A stretch of 64,000 nucleotides of DNA from Strongylocentrotus droebachiensis (Eukaryota > Echinodermata > Echinoidea > Camarodonta > Strongylocentrotidae). Under the pieces are notes generated by a model. It ran no database searches and was not told where the DNA came from. It saw nothing but the letters and a program-made list of their open reading frames with translations. Positions 12,821 through 23,589 of the stretch are shown piece by piece (the first letter of the stretch is position 1; each line of letters begins with the position of its first letter). The DNA is taken from positions 55,123 through 119,122 of the forward strand of contig JAVYIG010006366.1 in assembly GCA_035222895.1 (NCBI GenBank), read 5' to 3'. Position numbers and translations under genes: made by a program.

Positions 12821-13201
12821 ATCGTGACCATAGATAAACACACAATCTTGAGAACGATCTTACAACATCCTTTCGACCAGAATTCGGCGTTCTTCTCGGC
12901 CATCAAGGTGGAAGGCCACAAGCTGACAATTCCTTATGATAAACAAATCAAAGCTATACTTGACACGACTGTCTAGTTTCCTGGTCAATTACTTTGGGAC
13001 GGATCGCTTAGCAATATTTTAAAAAAAGGAACAATGCCATAGTCATTTCTAGAGATTATGAAACTAGATGATACACCCTCCTTTAATTCACTTTGATTTA
13101 GTGGAAACAAGACCAGTTTTAGAAAGGTAATATCACTTTAAAAAGAAACAGCCTGAGCTTTGACGCGTTCAGCCATCTGATGACACAGTGGATGATATGC
13201 A

Positions 13202-15979
13202 ATGGAGAGCACTGGACTGTTGTGGATCACCTGTATGATAGCATCTTCATTAATAATAGATTCCATTGGACACACTGGAGTCGATGCTACAGATTTAAGA
13301 GGGGTACCGTGTCATTATGATATTACCAGCGAAGGATTGAAGGCCACTTGTTCACACCGCTATCTGACAGCGATACCTACTAACCTCACTCATGATATCA
13401 CCGTGTTAGATCTCACTCAAAATCAACTGACAAAATTGGACAACACATCTTTCACGAGCCTTCCACATTTGAGGTACCTATATCTTCAGTCGAACAATAT
13501 GAGTACTATCGAGTCGGGTGCGTTCCAATCTTTGCCTGAGCTTTATTTGATATCGCTTTTAAATAACAATTTCACATCTCTGCCAACTAATATTTTCTCC
13601 AAGAATCAAAAGCTGCAAATTATTGATCTCTCGGTAAATCGATTTGTTAGTTTCCCTGGAAACGCATTAAATTCTGTGCCTTCGTTGACTCGACTGAGTT
13701 TGGAAAAGAACTTGTTGTCAAGCCTTAACTTTACAGGATGGAGAAGCAGAAACATGACTTCGCTTGTATTCACAAACAATAATTTCTCGTCCTTTAATGA
13801 AGAAGATTTTCTTCCTCTCAAGGAGACAAGAATCGACCTGATATCATTCACCAAGAACAACCTCACCTCACTGCAGAATGGCTTGTTCCAATATCTTGAG
13901 GGCGTGAGAGAGATGAGCCTGACGGACAATCAGATCCGCACTTTTAGCCTCCATTCGTTTCTGGGAATGTCCTCTTTGGAAGCTCTTCATATAGCAACAA
14001 ACTTGATGTCAGCGATCGAACCGCTAGCCCCTCTACCAAATCAGACAAATGTGATTCCTAACTTGACCTACCTGGACTTACAAAGCAACCGTATCCCTTC
14101 CATTCCCCCTCGTGCTTTCTGGGGTTTGGGCAACCTTGTCAGACTTGACTTCCACCAAAGTCACATAGACACGTTGCAAAATGATTCATTTGAAGGACTC
14201 GAGTCACTGGAAATTCTCGACTTGACGGGAAACCATCTTTCCTATGTCACCAAAGATATGCTATTATTTAGCTCGCGACTTCAATCCGTGGTGCTATCGA
14301 GTAATTGGTTCACGGAGCTGAGTCCAATGCAGATTGGTGATATAGCATCATTAACCTCTCTTAATTTAGCAAGGTGCGGAATAACTGATCTCAGAACACA
14401 GAGCGGGGGATGGAATCTGCGAAATTTAAAATCCCTGGATATATCGTATAACCAACTTAAGCGTATTGACAAGAACTCCTTTTATGGAATGCCCAACCTC
14501 ACAACTCTCGATATATCCAACAACCGATTATTAACAACAATTGAAAATGGAGCTTTTGCATCAATTGGCCGTCTTCAGAGTCTGAGTTTGTCACATTTGT
14601 CTTATTTGGGTCAGTTGCATAGTCCGTTCACGAATCTGAATGAGCTTACAATACTCGACATGTCCTATACGTCAGTCGCATTATCGTATGACCTCTTTAC
14701 AGGGCTGTCCAATCTTAGGAGATTGAATATGCGGGGATCGGGGCTGACAGCTTCCAGCTTCTGGGACTCCCATACGGAAGATCTTCCGGTGCTGTCCGCT
14801 CTATCAACGTTAGAACGTCTTTACATCAAAGAGAACAAACTCGACAGGCTAAAACCGGGAACATTTCGAAGTCTTCAAAACCTACAAAAGCTTGAAATGG
14901 ATAATTCTGACATCACATCCCTAAATGAGGACCTTTTCCTGAATCTGACATCTTTAAAGACCCTGTCCATTGATGAAAATCACATCGCAGAACTGACATC
15001 TCGACACCTGGCTGATCTGAGCTCGTTAGTCGGTGTATACATAAAAAGCAACGAGATCAAAGGCTTAGCTATAGATGTCTTTGCAAATAACCCACATCTG
15101 TCATTTCTGTATATATCTCACAACCATCTAACCACTGTTAAAGAGGGTACAGTTTTACCTAGACAAACACTGGATATCTCCAACAACCCTTTCAGTTGTA
15201 ACTGTGATTTTACATGGTTTACAAATTGGATTAACAAAGCCAAAGTATCTATCATCCATCCTGACCAAACGAACTGTTCATCTGTTTCTCTAGCACCATT
15301 TAAGAATATGCCCATTCTTGCATTCGATCCCATTAAGGCTTGCGGGCCTAAAGTCTGGGTCTACATCATCACGACCTTTGTCATTATCACCTGTATCATG
15401 GTCTGTGTTGTGGCTTATCAAAGAAGATGGTTGATCAATTACAAATTATTCCATCTGAAATTAGTATTTCTTGGCAGACGGGACGACCACGACGGACGAG
15501 AGAGGCTCGATTACGAGTACGACATCAACATCGCGTTCGACGATGATGACGAACAGTGGGTTAGGGGAATATTGAAACCAGGATTCGAGGTACGACTACC
15601 TGATTTCGACAGGATCGTGTGCGGAGATGACGACCTTCCGCTTGGAATGTACTACATTGAGGCCATCACCGAAGTCTTCGAGCAAAGTTATAAAAGCATC
15701 CTGGTCGTTAGCAATAGAGCCGTAGACAATCACTCGTTCATCAGCAAACTCCGTATCGCGGTTGACCAAATGAATGAGGTTGAGCTAGAAAAGGTAATTT
15801 TGATATTCAAGGAAGACATTCCTGATGGGCGTTTACCATATCTTGTAAGGTTGTTCCTCAGTAAGAACAAACCGTATTATCGATGGTCAGAGGATAAATA
15901 TGGACAAAAAATCATGTGGGAGAAACTAGTGCGGGAATTAGGATATAACAAGAAAATGAATGATATCTTACCTATCTGA
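13202..15979 (+). CDS. Toll-like receptor, copy 1 (intact)
   Basis: A 925-aa type I membrane pattern-recognition receptor for innate immune signalling, encoded without introns. Residues 1 to about 29 form a signal peptide. Cys37 and Cys50 mark an amino-terminal LRR cap. About 20 or more leucine-rich repeats (LxxLxLxxN) with many N-glycosylation sequons follow. An LRR carboxy-terminal cap holds NPFSCNC (662-668) and a last Cys714. The transmembrane helix is about 718-742, and the TIR domain about 771-915. In the TIR domain, box 1 is YDINIAF, the BB loop is DDDLPLG (809-815) with the usual Pro, and box 3 is MWEKL (905-909) where FW is common. The ATG has a purine at -3 and G at +4; an out-of-frame ATG lies 6 nt upstream. 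The ligand cannot be told from sequence. The sibling copies are at 27748 and 41963. Confidence 0.95.
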   Translation: MESTGLLWITCMIASSLIIDSIGHTGVDATDLRGVPCHYDITSEGLKATCSHRYLTAIPTNLTHDITVLDLTQNQLTKLDNTSFTSLPHLRYLYLQSNNMSTIESGAFQSLPELYLISLLNNNFTSLPTNIFSKNQKLQIIDLSVNRFVSFPGNALNSVPSLTRLSLEKNLLSSLNFTGWRSRNMTSLVFTNNNFSSFNEEDFLPLKETRIDLISFTKNNLTSLQNGLFQYLEGVREMSLTDNQIRTFSLHSFLGMSSLEALHIATNLMSAIEPLAPLPNQTNVIPNLTYLDLQSNRIPSIPPRAFWGLGNLVRLDFHQSHIDTLQNDSFEGLESLEILDLTGNHLSYVTKDMLLFSSRLQSVVLSSNWFTELSPMQIGDIASLTSLNLARCGITDLRTQSGGWNLRNLKSLDISYNQLKRIDKNSFYGMPNLTTLDISNNRLLTTIENGAFASIGRLQSLSLSHLSYLGQLHSPFTNLNELTILDMSYTSVALSYDLFTGLSNLRRLNMRGSGLTASSFWDSHTEDLPVLSALSTLERLYIKENKLDRLKPGTFRSLQNLQKLEMDNSDITSLNEDLFLNLTSLKTLSIDENHIAELTSRHLADLSSLVGVYIKSNEIKGLAIDVFANNPHLSFLYISHNHLTTVKEGTVLPRQTLDISNNPFSCNCDFTWFTNWINKAKVSIIHPDQTNCSSVSLAPFKNMPILAFDPIKACGPKVWVYIITTFVIITCIMVCVVAYQRRWLINYKLFHLKLVFLGRRDDHDGRERLDYEYDINIAFDDDDEQWVRGILKPGFEVRLPDFDRIVCGDDDLPLGMYYIEAITEVFEQSYKSILVVSNRAVDNHSFISKLRIAVDQMNEVELEKVILIFKEDIPDGRLPYLVRLFLSKNKPYYRWSEDKYGQKIMWEKLVRELGYNKKMNDILPI

Positions 15980-16489
15980 ATGTGGTTTGGAATGTACATA
16001 TAAATTCGTGATTTTATATTTCGTTTAATTCAATTTCACTTTTTAAGTCTGAATGTAAGGCTTATCAGAATTGATTCAAAGAGTTCACGGATTAAAAAAA
16101 AAAAAAACCTTTTACGCTTTTACAGCAAGGAATAATTTATTGTAGTACAACTACACGCTTTAATAATATGCATAGGTCGTTTCCAAAAAAAAAGCATCCA
16201 GGCTGAGGCGCACATTTTTTTTTTTTATTAAAAGTAATTTCATTTTTAAGCCTTTGTTCACACTCGTATTTTTACAAGGTCTATCCTTTAGCTTCCAGGC
16301 TGAGGTGCAAATTTCTGACTAAAAGTAAGATTATTTTCAAGGCCATGCTCACACTTGATTTTTCTTTTCTTACAAGGTCTCCCCTTTCCAAAGAGGTACA
16401 TTACCTTCTGTAACTCTGTTATGTATTTATTTATTTATTTAAAAACTACGACTGGTTTATAAATCTCGTAGACAAATTTAGGCATTTAG

Positions 16490-16745
16490 CAAAAAGAATG
16501 GATTACAAGAAAAAATAGAGAAAAGGAGTAATGAAAGAGAGGGGAAAAAAGGAAATGAAATCATAAAGAAGGGTGACCTTATACCAAGAACTAACGGAGA
16601 ATGACTAGAAAGAGAGGGGGATGTGTGTTGTGTGTGTGAAAGAAAGAAAGAAAACAAGAGAGAGACGGACAGACGGACAGACAGACAGACAGATGAGAGA
16701 GGGTATTTAGGGTGAAAAGAGAATAGCAATGGACGTACTAACAAC
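16490..16745. repeat. Purine-rich tail with GAAA and ACAG microsatellites
   Basis: AG-rich sequence with (GAAA)n near 16640 and (ACAG)n near 16668-16693. It is homologous to 48165-48380 in unit 3 (shared words AAATCATAAAGA and GATATTTAGGGTGAA or near versions), and partly to 30955-31005 in unit 2. This marks the common 3' flank of the TLR units. Confidence 0.6.
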
Positions 16746-17385
16746 AAAAAAGGTTTAAAAAAAATAAAGGGAGAGAAGATAAGTTTGAGAGAAAGAGATA
16801 GTGTTGCAGAGCTATTAATAGCTCAATTTTTTACTTAAGAAAATTGGACATGAATATCATAAGTATATAGTCACACACGATGGCAAAGTTTGTCATCAAA
16901 TCACCTAGAAGATAACTACAATACGCAAAGACTTGCAATAAATCATCTCGGGGGCAAATTCAATGCATTATTACACTGCCCCTACAATTCATGTTCGGAA
17001 TATGCAATATGTCATTGTTATGTTCGCACGTTTTAAATGGTGACGTTTAAGAATATTGGAGTTCCCTTATATTTTTTTGTGAAAGTCTTTTCGATCATGA
17101 TATAATGATGTACTTAATATTCATACACTATTGCAAAAATGAATAATTGGCAGGCATAATCATGCAGATACAATAAATTGATGAAACTGATATTAAAAAA
17201 ACATATATATATAATTATACTAAAATCTCTCAATAATGATTGCGCTGTCTAATTCTCAATACGTGTGGTTCTCTTAAAAGTGAAAGAGAGCGTGTGTGTG
17301 TATGGGGGGGGGGGGGGGTCGGTGTTGTGGATGTACCTGTGCCTGTTTCTGTCTATGAACCAATCAGACATTATATACGGTTCTA

Positions 17386-17799
17386 GGACAATTACCCCCT
17401 GGACAATAACCCCTGGCCGATTAAAAGCGAGACAATTACCCCCAAAGGACAATCATCCCCGAGAAGATTATCCCCCCGGAAAATTACCCCCTGAGTCATG
17501 CAATTACCCCCGGAGGACAATAAGCCTCGGGAAATTACCCTCCCTAGACAATCAAACCCTATGTGTGTGTGTGGGGGGGGGGGGAGGGTCACACATGATG
17601 ATATGTTGTCTTTTTGCAATTGTCGTAGTGGAAATTGTCCACGAGGGGTAATCGTCCTCGGCAGGTTTTTGTCGTAAGGGGTAATTTTATGGGGGGTAAT
17701 TGTCCTCGAAGATGATCGCCTTGGCGTGTACTTTTCCGCGGGGTAATTGTCCTTGGGGGTAATTTTCCCGGGGGTGATTGTAAAGGGGGTAATTGTCCT
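17386..17799. repeat. Foldback array of GACAATTACCCC motifs (unit 1)
   Basis: The left half carries many direct copies of (G)GACAATTACCCC; the right half carries the reverse complement GGGGTAATTGTCC many times. The centre (about 17560-17630) holds GT and G runs. The whole block can therefore fold back on itself. A shorter version is at 31427-31752 in unit 2, also downstream of a TLR gene. It may be a foldback transposon or a satellite-like expansion; no transposase or target duplication is visible. Confidence 0.7.
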
Positions 17800-17935
17800 G
17801 ATACGATCAGATACGTATATGGGGACCGACCTTAATCGTCACAACAAATAATTTTCAAACTGAGTCAGTTTGTAGGCGAAGACAGAGCTGATGGTACCAT
17901 TAGACTTACATTTCGCTACTGTTCTGTGTTTCATC

Positions 17936-17980
17936 TTCCTCTCTCTCTCTTTCTCTCCCTCTCTCTCTCTCTCTCTCTGG
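17936..17980. repeat. CT microsatellite (unit 1)
   Basis: (CT)n with interruptions. It is matched by 32278-32316 in unit 2 with the same flanks, including AGTTCCATCATCACATAAAG. Confidence 0.8.
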
Positions 17981-18392
17981 ACAGTTCCATCATCACATAA
18001 AGATCCTAGGCAAAAAATACGTTGATAAAGGGGCGTTAGAATAAAAACCATGCTGGAAGCGAGGTACAGACAGATGACAGCCCAGATGGCGCTATTGTAT
18101 GAACATGTCAAAGAGATTCGATCATACACAGTAGGTCCTCACATAAGTAACTTTTGCGCAAGTCGATTTTTGCACACTCGCAAACAATGCCTCCTGTTCA
18201 TCCAAACATGAACACATACCACACAAAAGTGATAGCAAATGATTTGGGATAAAACATTCTTTCATAAGATGTATAATACCGACTGAGCTATCACGCCTCC
18301 TTTAGTGATTATGAAGTTTTTATATATAACTTGGGTTTTTTATGTAAACTCAAAAGTCGATGCTTAGGCAAGGAACGTTAGTCCCTAGTTGA

Positions 18393-19015
18393 GTGTCAAG
18401 TGTCAACACTAAGGACTTGGTATTGATATACATGATGTACATTCTTCCGTGCCTTGAATTCGGTGTACCCGTTTGGTCATCGAGTTTAACTGTTGTCCAA
18501 GTAAACAGCATTGAGCGGCTACTGCAGAGGAGAGCATTGGGTATTATCACTGGTACATTTCCCGACACAATGTTTTATGCTCAACTGTAGTCGCTGGGTG
18601 TTGTCAGACTGTCTTAATGACGTTATGTTCTTTGTGAACAGTTTGCTAAATCCTTGCTGATCTTAGACCGCCACCACCATATCTTGCCTGAAACGAAACA
18701 AACCATCTCACGACGCACTCTCCGCAACTCTCTTCAGCTCAATAGGTACTTTTAGATTTGTACGACGAGAACGTGGACTGCCACGTGTGACATCCTTTTA
18801 AGGTAATGTGACGTCCTTTTAAGGCACTGGCAGTGCCCGGCAGTGCCTTAAAAGGACGTCACATTACCTTAAAAGGATGTCACACGTGGCAGTCCACGTT
18901 CTCGTCGTGCAAATCTAAAAGTCCCTGATACCCCCAAAATGAGAGCATAGCGTTACAGGCAGTCTCCCATTCTCCACTTCACACCAATCTTGAATCCAAA
19001 TCTGTAGATATTTTC
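18393..19015 (+). mobile_element. LINE carboxy-terminal relic split by a palindrome
   Basis: Translation gives ILPCLEFGVPVWSSSLT, then IERLLQRRALGII, then FAKSLL and RRTLRNS. These are typical of the region after the RT domain in CR1/L2-type LINEs. In-frame stops are at 18588 and near 18613. The frame resumes after the palindrome with a degraded match to the extreme carboxy terminus (near 18925-19000). The copy is dead. Confidence 0.7.
18748..18922. repeat. Near-perfect palindrome, 82-bp arms with 11-nt loop
   Basis: Arms are 18748-18829 and 18841-18922. By eye they differ at one base (GTACGACGAG against GCACGACGAG when compared on the same strand). The loop is GCAGTGCCCGG. It lies inside the LINE relic at 18393-19015, so it arrived after that LINE. 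It is most easily read as a palindromic miniature inverted-repeat element, though a recent inverted duplication is possible. RNA from either strand would make a long, almost perfect hairpin. Confidence 0.9.
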
Positions 19016-19489
19016 ACCCCATATTATGACGATATGTGACCAAGATGTGATTAATTTCTTGTCAGGCCAATTAACCAGATTTCATAGTATAATGATAGGA
19101 CTATACTCTGTAAGTAATCATAATTTGTATATTGTGTATTATCATATCTCTTGTGATAATGAAATATATAGAAATAAATGTTAACTAGGTTTAAAGAGAT
19201 TAGTTAATAATTTGAAGGTGTGTGAAAGAAAAATGAAGATGACATGGTGATATGAAAATGGTGACAACATATACTATTTAAATATTATAACTGAATAATT
19301 ACAACTTGTATTATTTTCTAATTATTTGATATTAATTGTGTAGTTAATTAGAATCAGTAATTAATATGAAGATTGCTAAAAGTATTGATTTCTTATCATC
19401 TTGTATGTATTTATAATTTGTAAACTGAATTGTATGAGTCTCTGGACCTTTAATCCGTATGTGTTTTTTTTAACAATAAGCCCTAATTG

Positions 19490-20170
19490 AATTATCCATG
19501 TTTCATATTGAATACTCTTTAACGTGAGTAACTTTGAAAATCACAAGACAAATTGGCAACCCATTCATGAGTCTGTGGCATCGTTGCCTCACTATCCACT
19601 AAATGTTTTCTTTATATTGATATTATAAATGTCCAATCTACCCCCTAAAAATCTTGTTTCCTCACACCAGCATCCAAGTTATATTGATAGTAATATGTTT
19701 TTGTGTGGATGCACTTATATAGAGTAATGTTTTCAGTTAAATCATGAAAAATGTGAATGTTGATAAACTGTTTATATAAAAATCAATGATAAAGATTATA
19801 AAATATTCAGATAATGGTATCAATTCTTCAAAGTTCATAAAAGATTTTGTGAAATGTCATGCACGAAATATGATACAAATCATATAACCCAGGCAAAGGC
19901 TTGGGGAAACCAAGTTTTGGGGGATAAAAAGGGAAATAAATTGGATAAAACTGTATAAAGCAATTGACAAATAGAGAAGCAATAACGTCACAAACTGATA
20001 ACCAAATTGGCAATTTTTGTAGTGATTTTCCAATTCCATAGTTTTACATACATTAAAAAAAAATCATAACTTCCTTATTAGTTATCCGATTTTACTCAAT
20101 TTATTTTGCTCTTTTTCTCTTGTGTTTCTGTATCTATTAAAAACAAGTTATTTTTGGAGTAGACTTTGCC
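19490..20170. repeat. Two further copies of the dispersed repeat at 4310-4565
   Basis: 19500-19690 is a reverse-orientation match to the first part of copy A (GCCTCACTATCCACTAA). 19975-20165 is a direct-orientation match including TAGTTATCCGATTTTACTCA. The two may be the outer parts of one larger inverted-repeat element. Confidence 0.45.
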
Positions 20171-20179
20171 TTTTATGAT

Positions 20180-21635
20180 AACTAACACACATACACACAC
20201 ACACACACACACATAAATGCGCCAGCATACGCACACGCATGGATGGAGGTGTAGGATAGGGATAGAAAGAGGAGGGCAGAGGAAGTGAGAGAGACAAATT
20301 TTGAATTGTTTTTAAGTTTATGGAAATCGTTAAATAAAGTATCAACGCAATTTAGCGAAGAATCTTCTTTTTCAAAGTTCCCATGTTTCAGAACCTTTTC
20401 CAATTTCTAGGTAATGCGGAAACATTTGAACAGTATAACATAAATGAACCTGACTTAAAGTTCATTCGATGAAACATCAAGGTACAAAATATCCTTAACA
20501 TATATGATATCAGAATTAAAATATGAGCTCATCTTGTTCCTCTTTTTTTTTGCAAATCTAACTTCCATGAATGTTTTCACCTTCCACTTGTTGCTTAAAG
20601 CGGAAAATAATTCAACAATTTGATAACTCTCATACCGGATACAACCACTTGACAAATCCCCCGGTTTCGAGATATCGATACCCACATAAAGGAAAGAGTT
20701 AGACGGGTATATTATGTGTGATAATGAGAAAACCGATAACTGAACCAAAACTATATTGTGATTTAGATGTTGAAATGCATTCTGACCCGATTATTAGCTC
20801 TTAATTGCTGTAAATAATATGATCTCGAAGACTTGAAAAATATCAACCTAAGGCAGTTTCAGTCGGCTTTGTTCGTCATCTATTGAAATGTGCGTACATG
20901 AAAATGAGATATTACGTAATCGGAACATGATTTATGTGAGCAATTCAACAGGGTATTGAAATTAAATTTATTTCCTTCAAAGTCCCTGTGGTCTTGCTAA
21001 CTGAAAAAAGCAAACCATTAACAAAATTAAAATATATTTCAGGCATATCAGAAGCCGACAGTTTCATCCAGATGTAGACATTTACACTTTTTTCTTCACA
21101 AAGCTTCTCAATTCAAGTAATGAAATGGAATTTTGTGAAACAAAATGTTAATCATTAAACAAAGCATATATCAGACAGAAATCGGGTCTTCAATATCATT
21201 CAAGTGTTTATATTTATATCAATATTAAGTAATTAATTGAATTGAAGGCATGACAAATCATTTGCAAATTGTTAAACGATATCTCAGACAGATAACAGGG
21301 TTCATATTCATAAAACCTTCCTTAGCCTAGTTGTCAACTAACTATATAGTCTAAGAAATCAGTTGATAAGTAGCTAGTACGGTTTTATTACTATGGGTCC
21401 TGGTCAACAGTTTCACCTAAATTTTGACATCAAGATCAATTCGTATTTAGTGTAAATTATTAACTCGTAATTTGTGTATAAATTGAAGGCATATAACTAA
21501 ATTCAACACATTTCACGATACAATTATTATCCCAGCCAAATATCCGATCTACAGTTTCATTACATGTTTACATAAACATTAATATGTATTAAAACTATTA
21601 ATACTTATCTCTTCATCGATGTAACTGAACGTATC
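20180..21635. other. Intergenic stretch with CA microsatellite
   Basis: (CA)n occurs near 20185-20213. GGATGGAGGTGTAGGATAGG near 20241 resembles the flank of unit segments near 11255 and 39300, so part of the TLR-unit flank may be present here. Otherwise the sequence is AT-rich with no gene recognised. Confidence 0.4.
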
Positions 21636-21639
21636 AAAG

Positions 21640-23582
21640 TGATGTTCAGTTCAGTTCAGTTCATTTTATTCAAAACCATACAAAGCATGATATAATCTGT
21701 TACATAAAAAAGAGACTGGTAATAGTACATCAATCAACATATTCTAACTTGATTACATCATAAACTGAATGGTTTTAGGACCCCTTTAGAAGCTAAGCTT
21801 GTGAGCGGGGCCCTATAGTCAACAAAATACATACATTTACAGTAAAAAGAATGTTACGTATGATTATACAATGGATGAAAATACTAAGCTACAGAATATA
21901 GAACATACAAATACTCTCTCACACACACACACGCACACACACGCACACACACGCCCATACACAGCAAACACACTGACGAGTATGTCCTTAGTGGTCAAAA
22001 AGCATTTCAGAATAAGAAATTACGAAGATGCAAATAAAAACTATGTCAGTCTTCCAAGCAGGTACGTTTTAGATAAACTTCTAAACCTAGAAAGAGTTGT
22101 ACTATTTTTTATATCATCAAGCAGACTGTTCCATTCTTTAATGCAAGAGATATGGAAAGAGGTCAGAGTGACATTTGTTCTTGCAAAAGGCTGTCGAATA
22201 AGACACCTTTGACGTGTATTATAATTATGAATTTGCGAGTTCTGACGGAATAAATCTTTTAACGTACATTCATGAGGCATAAACTTAAGATTAAACATAA
22301 ACAATATGCAATTGAACGACACAAGTCCACTTAGTTGTAACATTCTTAGTCGAAGGAACAATGGAGAACTTGGATGTCTATCATAAGAATTAGTATTAAG
22401 CCGTATTGCCTTCTTCTGCCATACTCTCAACTTATCAAGATATGACTTAAAAGTGTTTCCCCAAGCAACATTACAATATGTCAAATAAGGAAGAATAATA
22501 CTATTATATAATGTTATCAGCACTCTTTCAGGTAAAATAAATTTTAATCTAAAAATGACACCTACACTACGGGACAACTTTGTGCATACAGCATCTAAAT
22601 GATTTCTGCAAGATAAATGCTCATCCATGGTTAACCCTAAGAACTGAACATTTTCACTAAGCGCAATATCATGGCCTCCAACATTAAGAAAAGTAATGCC
22701 ATCTGGAAGCTTTTTACCCTTGGAGCGAAAAATAACACATTTAGTCTTTTGAACATTCAACAATAACTTATTACAACAATACCATGCATACAGTTTCTGA
22801 ATCTCTTGATTCGCAATTAGTAATAAATCTTCAGCCTTCTTATCAGCCAACAGCAAGCTGGTATCATCAGCAAAAAGTGAGTATGAGAATAATGTTGATG
22901 AGTGTATTATATCATTTATATAGATCAGAAACAACAGGGGACCAAGAACAGAACCCTGAGGTACACCATATTTAATAGAAGCAAGTTGAGAATTAGTACC
23001 ATTCACCACAACAAATTGTGTCCTGTCAAACAAATAGCTTTGGAACCAAGACAATGCTACACCACGTATTCCATAATGCTCAAGTTTCCTGAGGAGGATG
23101 CCATGGTCAATAGTATCAAACGCCTTAGATAGATCTAAGAATATCCCCAAACAATACTTGTCTCCATCAATAGCTTTTATGATATTACTTAATAAATTAA
23201 ACACACCCATTTGTGTGGAGAAGTGCTTACGGAAACCACACTGCTGAGGAATCAAGATATTCTTTTTAGATAGAAAATCATTTAAGCGTTTATAAATTAT
23301 TTTCTCAAGAATTTTAGAAAATATTGGTAACAATGCTATTGGCCTGTAATTAATGACGTTTTTACGGTCAGATTTTGTATACACTGGTACCACTTTATCT
23401 ACCTTGAGTTTATCAGGAACAACTCCCTGAGATAAAGACATATTCATGATTTTACACAAGGGATCAATAAAAAGGTGAATGCACTCCTTTATAATCCTAG
23501 GTGAAATATCATCAGAACCACTAGATTTAGATGGTTTCAAAGACAACACAATATCGATGATCTCAGATTTTGAAGTTGGTTT
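21640..23582 (-). mobile_element. 5'-truncated CR1/L2-like LINE
   Basis: The minus-strand element contains a long RT reading frame, a 3' UTR (about 21670-22040), an AATAAA-like signal and a terminal (GTTCA)n tail read on the plus strand at 21643-21663. Pentanucleotide tails of this kind are usual for CR1/L2-type LINEs. The frame runs upstream of 23549 to an in-frame stop near 23580, where the element appears truncated. Confidence 0.8.
22041..23549 (-). CDS. LINE reverse transcriptase, amino-terminally truncated
   Basis: An open frame of 502 codons. RT motifs appear in order: NYRPIALLPIFSK (67-79), QCGFRKHFST (103-112), catalytic motif A FLDLSKAFDT (137-146), GVPQGSVLGPLLF (195-207) and catalytic FADD (226-229), followed by the thumb and the LINE carboxy-terminal region. 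It makes cDNA for target-primed integration in intact elements. The endonuclease domain and ORF1 are missing and the listed start is not ATG, so this copy cannot be autonomous. The long undamaged frame suggests a fairly recent insertion. Confidence 0.85.
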   Translation of the reverse strand: MLSLKPSKSSGSDDISPRIIKECIHLFIDPLCKIMNMSLSQGVVPDKLKVDKVVPVYTKSDRKNVINYRPIALLPIFSKILEKIIYKRLNDFLSKKNILIPQQCGFRKHFSTQMGVFNLLSNIIKAIDGDKYCLGIFLDLSKAFDTIDHGILLRKLEHYGIRGVALSWFQSYLFDRTQFVVVNGTNSQLASIKYGVPQGSVLGPLLFLIYINDIIHSSTLFSYSLFADDTSLLLADKKAEDLLLIANQEIQKLYAWYCCNKLLLNVQKTKCVIFRSKGKKLPDGITFLNVGGHDIALSENVQFLGLTMDEHLSCRNHLDAVCTKLSRSVGVIFRLKFILPERVLITLYNSIILPYLTYCNVAWGNTFKSYLDKLRVWQKKAIRLNTNSYDRHPSSPLFLRLRMLQLSGLVSFNCILFMFNLKFMPHECTLKDLFRQNSQIHNYNTRQRCLIRQPFARTNVTLTSFHISCIKEWNSLLDDIKNSTTLSRFRSLSKTYLLGRLT

Positions 23583-23589
23583 AAATCAC

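Larger units (their letters stand above)
8370..18150 (+). repeat. Tandem segmental duplication, unit 1 (contains first TLR gene)
   Basis: Segments of this unit reappear in the same order in unit 2 (24740-32465) and unit 3 (37545-48385). Examples are the block at 8475-9225 (also at 37560-38215), 9650-10000 (also near 24755-25030), 11250-11700 (also near 25380-25760 and 39310-40400), the TLR coding region, and the purine-rich tail near 16490-16740 (also at 48165-48380). TLR start codons lie about 14.5 kb apart between units 1 and 2. Interruptions are mostly mobile elements and microsatellites. Confidence 0.85.

Noticed and set aside
12788-12976. Frame just upstream of TLR copy 1 that reads like a short coding exon after a splice acceptor
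   Set aside because: The homologous stretch is frameshifted in units 2 and 3, next to an intact TLR in unit 2, so it is better read as 5' UTR.
13606-15333. Minus-strand frames inside the TLR genes (also in copies 2 and 3)
   Set aside because: Shadow frames of the receptor coding sequence; they recur in all copies only because the sense strand is conserved.
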